A stretch of 6,948 nucleotides of DNA from CAG-533 sp964589375 (GTDB taxonomy: Bacteria; Bacillota_I; Bacilli_A; RF39; UBA660). Below are positions 4,241 to 6,948 of this stretch, one piece after another. How positions within the stretch are numbered: position 1 is the stretch's first letter; every line of letters begins with the position of its first letter. The stretch covers positions 1 through 6,948 of the forward strand of contig CAZPSA010000058.1 of NCBI GenBank assembly GCA_964589375.1, written 5' to 3'. The position numbers and the translations under genes are program-made. The notes under the pieces are model-generated. The model was not told where the DNA came from, searched no databases, and saw only the letters and a program-made list of their open reading frames with translations.

Positions 4241-6948
4241 TTAACTATAGGCATTAACTCTTATACCAGTTGAAGTTTCAACAACACCACTAACATTATC
4301 AATGATAGTAACCCAATTATTGTTATCGGAAGATACTTTTAATGAGTGATTGTTATAGCTTCTTCCATCTCCAAAATAATGCCAAACAGCAATTTCATCA
4401 ACATTGAAAATGTCACCTAAATCAATAGTAAGGCATTGCAATCTTGATGTTGTAGTTGTTTCCGAATAACTTGTATCAACCCAATTTTTAGTAGTAATAT
4501 CTCCATCTGTAATCCAAGAAAGCGGTCTTTCTGGATATGCAGAGCTTATTCCTGTTGGCAATATTCCCTTAGCGATATTCATTCCATCTTTAATAACTTG
4601 TAATTCAACCCAATGGTTTGAATAATTCTTATTATTACCATTAATACAGTCCCTAACGTAACGAACATTATTTAGTTGCGGATTTGTTCTATTTGGGGTT
4701 GAAGATGTATTAAGCAATGATATTTGAGCTTTACCATTGCCAGAGTTTGTCCCAGGTGTCATTTGACCATTGATAAAATATTTCCCACTGTAATGCAAAG
4801 TTTGATTAGCAGGAGTTTGATCTGTTTCTGAAGTTATAGCATTTACGCCGGCATACCCTGAAATAAATGAAGAACCTCCACCAGCGGTACTTACAACCGC
4901 TGAAGCTGAACGACCAGCACCACCGCCGTAGTAACCGCCGCCGCCACCAGGACTATATGTCCACTGTCCGGTTTGAGGTGTACGGCTTCCACCCATGCCA
5001 AATGTTCCACCGTAAGAATTGCCACTCGTATCGGGAATTTGTGTTCCTCCTAAAGAGGCAGAAAGATTTTCAGTTCCGGTTTTTTTGACAATTCCATTGG
5101 AGCCTATCAAACCACCACCAGCTCCACCATTATTATTCCAACCTGAACTAGCAATACTTCCGCCGCCACCAGCAGCTACCATTATTCTTGAATTAAGACT
5201 TGATGTTAATCTAACATCAGTAGCCCCACCACCATTCGCATTAAGTATTGTTTCAGAAGTTGAAATACTTCCGCGACCACCGCCATTGTAGCAATGGTTC
5301 TCACTAACACCGTTGTAAGCTTCACCAACTTCAACAAGTAGTGTTTCACCAATATTAAGAAATATGTTTCCACTTGTATAGCCGCCTTTACCACCTGTAG
5401 CTGAATAACTATCTATTGTAGCATTTCCGCCTTGAGCTCCCCATAATTCTATTTTATATGTTCCAGTTATTGGAGCAGTAAAATATTGGGTTGCAAAAGT
5501 TTTTCCATAATTTACTTTATAATCGGATACAACTTGTTTTATTTTGGCATAACCATTGCCAATCTTTGCACAATTTGCGGTAGCTACACTATTAGTACAA
5601 GTCGTAGATTTAGTTTTAGTATTTTCTGCATTTGATACAGTACAATTATAGCAGTACATTACTTTGTTTTGTAATAAAGAATGGCCAATATAACCTGAAC
5701 CGCCGCCGCCAGAACTATTTGCAGTACTAGACATACCGGCCGAACCACCACCGCCGTAGTAGCCGCCGCCACCACTACTTCCATGCATTCCGCTTCCAAC
5801 TTGGCCGCCATAACCAAAACCTGCTATACCATAACTAGTATTATTATATGCCACACCTCCAGTAGTTTGAGTTCCGCCCGTACCATAAAACCCGCCTCCT
5901 GCAGTACCATTTGTTCCATTTACTCCCTGAATACCGCCGCCAGAGCCACCTTCGCCGAAGTATCCACTTGTATTATGTTTGTATCCGCCGCCTCCGCCAC
6001 CTGATACTATTAAAATAGGCGAGGCGTTATTTCCGGCATACTGCGATAGCGCTGAAAGCAAGCCTTCAACTTTGGCAATATGAGTTGCCCCACCACCAGA
6101 TGCAACGTATCTATTTGTTGAACCACTTACGGCAGCCGTTGAAGCACCACCATTGTATCCGCCAGTTTGAGTGGTATTTGCCAATCCGCCACTACCAGCG
6201 CCGCCTACATTAATGTAAAGAGTTTCGCCTTTATTTAAATAAATTATTCCTGTGGAATAACCACCATAACCGCCACGATACCCGTTGGCTGTCCCACCTT
6301 GGGCTCCCCAGGTTTCTAAACTGTAATATGCTGATACTGGGGCAACAAAGGTCCGTTCTTCTCCTGTATAATCATACAAGTACTCGGTTTTACTTGCTTG
6401 CCAATTAGCTTTTACCGTGCAACCTTCTTTACCAATGGTAAGAGTATTGCCCGAGATTATTGCATCACCACTTATAACCCGCCATCCTAAGAATGTAGCA
6501 CCGCTTAAAGTCGGGTTACTTAATATGATTGTATTTCCTTCATAATAATAATCATTTAATACCTGACTTGATGATCCACCATCTAAATCTAGAGTTACCG
6601 TTATTCCTACTTTGTAGGTAGCTTTGATTGTGATATCTTCCCTTCCAACTGTTAAGGTATTGCCTTCAACTGTCCCATCGCCACTTACTATTTCCCACGC
6701 TTTAAATGAGTGGCCTTCTTTAGCCGGTATTGGTAATTTTACTTTGTCTCCTTCCCGGTATACTTCATTTAATTCTTGGTATAAATGTCCGCCATCTAAG
6801 TCAGCACTAATTATTATTTTGCCTTCTTCACTTTTAGGATAAGCATTTATGATAATCTTACTATTAAAACTTTTATTTGCAACTGTTTCCGCCGTTCCAC
6901 TACCATCTACCCACAATCTTAATTTATATTCTTTACTTGCTCCATTAG
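4241..6948 (-). CDS. Large surface protein with InlB-type repeats, two glycine-rich ALK-like domains and a C-terminal F5/8 domain (5' end outside window)
   Basis: The reading frame is open to the right edge; the in-frame TTG at 6916 is not a credible start, since NGASKEYKLRLWVDGS reads as the middle of a domain. Residue numbers below count from that TTG. In order: a segment ending IIINAYPK (1-28); two InlB-like repeats of 71 residues each (34-104 and 105-175); glycine-rich domain 1 (178-460) with FVAPV, ETWGAQGG, GGGATHIA and SGGGGYYGGGG; glycine-rich domain 2 (471-736) with FTAPITGTYKIELWGAQGG, GGGATDV and PGGGGGYYGGG; and an F5/8 type C-like domain (746-891) with NHWVELQV, ITDGDITTKNW, LTIDLGD and VWHYFGDGR. 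No LPXTG motif or transmembrane segment is seen at the C-terminus, so anchoring must be N-terminal if it exists. The family is extracellular, and adhesion or glycan binding is the natural inference. The glycine-rich part is much more GC-rich than the rest of the window. Confidence 0.9.
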   Translation of the reverse strand, partial: NGASKEYKLRLWVDGSGTAETVANKSFNSKIIINAYPKSEEGKIIISADLDGGHLYQELNEVYREGDKVKLPIPAKEGHSFKAWEIVSGDGTVEGNTLTVGREDITIKATYKVGITVTLDLDGGSSSQVLNDYYYEGNTIILSNPTLSGATFLGWRVISGDAIISGNTLTIGKEGCTVKANWQASKTEYLYDYTGEERTFVAPVSAYYSLETWGAQGGTANGYRGGYGGYSTGIIYLNKGETLYINVGGAGSGGLANTTQTGGYNGGASTAAVSGSTNRYVASGGGATHIAKVEGLLSALSQYAGNNASPILIVSGGGGGGYKHNTSGYFGEGGSGGGIQGVNGTNGTAGGGFYGTGGTQTTGGVAYNNTSYGIAGFGYGGQVGSGMHGSSGGGGYYGGGGSAGMSSTANSSGGGGSGYIGHSLLQNKVMYCYNCTVSNAENTKTKSTTCTNSVATANCAKIGNGYAKIKQVVSDYKVNYGKTFATQYFTAPITGTYKIELWGAQGGNATIDSYSATGGKGGYTSGNIFLNIGETLLVEVGEAYNGVSENHCYNGGGRGSISTSETILNANGGGATDVRLTSSLNSRIMVAAGGGGSIASSGWNNNGGAGGGLIGSNGIVKKTGTENLSASLGGTQIPDTSGNSYGGTFGMGGSRTPQTGQWTYSPGGGGGYYGGGAGRSASAVVSTAGGGSSFISGYAGVNAITSETDQTPANQTLHYSGKYFINGQMTPGTNSGNGKAQISLLNTSSTPNRTNPQLNNVRYVRDCINGNNKNYSNHWVELQVIKDGMNIAKGILPTGISSAYPERPLSWITDGDITTKNWVDTSYSETTTTSRLQCLTIDLGDIFNVDEIAVWHYFGDGRSYNNHSLKVSSDNNNWVTIIDNVSGVVETSTGIRVNAYS
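4244..4681 (-). other. F5/8 type C (discoidin-like) domain of the large surface protein
   Basis: Key stretches are NHWVELQV, WITDGDITTKNW, CLTIDLGDIFNVDEIAVWHY and LKVSSDNNNWVTI, the order expected in discoidin/F5-8C modules (DG then NW, then IDLG, then a strand ending near the SxDxxxW motif). Such domains commonly bind glycans or phospholipid. The protein ends soon after RVNAYS. Confidence 0.6.
4709..6385 (-). repeat. Two tandem glycine-rich ALK/LTK-type domains
   Basis: Copy 1 occupies about 6385-5537 and copy 2 about 5506-4709. Equivalent Trp residues of WGAQGG lie 289 residues apart. Both copies have a lead-in F-x-A-P strand, a G-rich region with GGGAT, and a GGGGYYGGG stretch near the end. 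The copies are diverged, so this is an old duplication rather than a recent one. Confidence 0.75.
6392..6817 (-). repeat. Two tandem InlB-type (Listeria-Bacteroides) repeats, period 71 residues
   Basis: Unit 1 is 6817-6605 and unit 2 is 6604-6392, 213 bp each. Both contain L-D-L/A-DLDGG, an EG about 13-14 residues later, F-x-x-W, SGD, GNTLT(V/I)G and a closing KA-T/N-Y/W. The equal spacing shows tandem duplication of one module. The family is found in cell-surface proteins, often as stalk-like stacked domains. Confidence 0.7.

Noticed and set aside
4867..6004. Plus-strand open frames at 4867-5088, 5019-5291 and 5783-6004
   Set aside because: They are the antisense of the glycine-rich coding region; the Pro-rich products simply mirror Gly codons, and none has a ribosome binding site.
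1..6948. CRISPR array, tRNA or rRNA gene, insertion sequence, diversity-generating retroelement
   Set aside because: No regularly spaced direct repeats, no cloverleaf or rRNA-like segments, no transposase or reverse transcriptase coding sequence is visible.
1..6948. Mycoplasma-type code with UGA as Trp
   Set aside because: Trp residues are encoded by TGG, and the full-length frames contain no internal TGA.

Overview
The window is AT-rich DNA that uses the standard code: UGG for Trp, TAA at all four visible stops, and no in-frame TGA. Every convincing gene is on the minus strand. Prepilin-like proteins, InlB-type repeats, glycine-rich ALK-like domains and AGAGG/GGAGG ribosome binding sites together suggest a low-GC Bacillota, probably an uncultured gut lineage near the RF39/Mollicutes-like Bacilli. 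The lineage is inference; there is no marker gene to fix it.

In transcription order (right to left): (1) a very large secreted or surface protein, 4241-6948, whose N-terminus lies outside the window, with two InlB-type repeats, two glycine-rich ALK/LTK-type domains and a C-terminal F5/8 (discoidin-like) domain; (2) a 402-bp intergenic stretch, 3839-4240, holding a probable terminator and the start signals of the next gene; (3) a solitary HipA-like kinase, 2999-3838; (4) a promoter and a 255-residue single-span membrane protein of unknown function, 2163-2930; (5) 22 bp later, a 506-residue multidomain prepilin-like protein with a Cys-rich, TSP1-like C-terminus, 620-2140; (6) an intergenic stretch with a 15-bp perfect inverted repeat (terminator-like) followed at once by a promoter; (7) the first 140 residues of a second prepilin, clearly a paralogue of the first, 1-421.

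The region reads as a cell-surface adhesion locus. The two prepilins, and probably the 255-residue membrane protein, would belong to one type IV pilus or pseudopilus-like surface system. The large glycine-rich protein carries adhesion or carbohydrate-binding modules. The HipA-like kinase has no evident antitoxin and no obvious link to the surface genes. Two of the surface genes share a promoter with an identical 12-base element (ACTTTCTATTTT) at identical spacing from TATAAT, which hints at common control. A third, inverted copy makes the 465-508 repeat ambiguous between a terminator and a divergent promoter.
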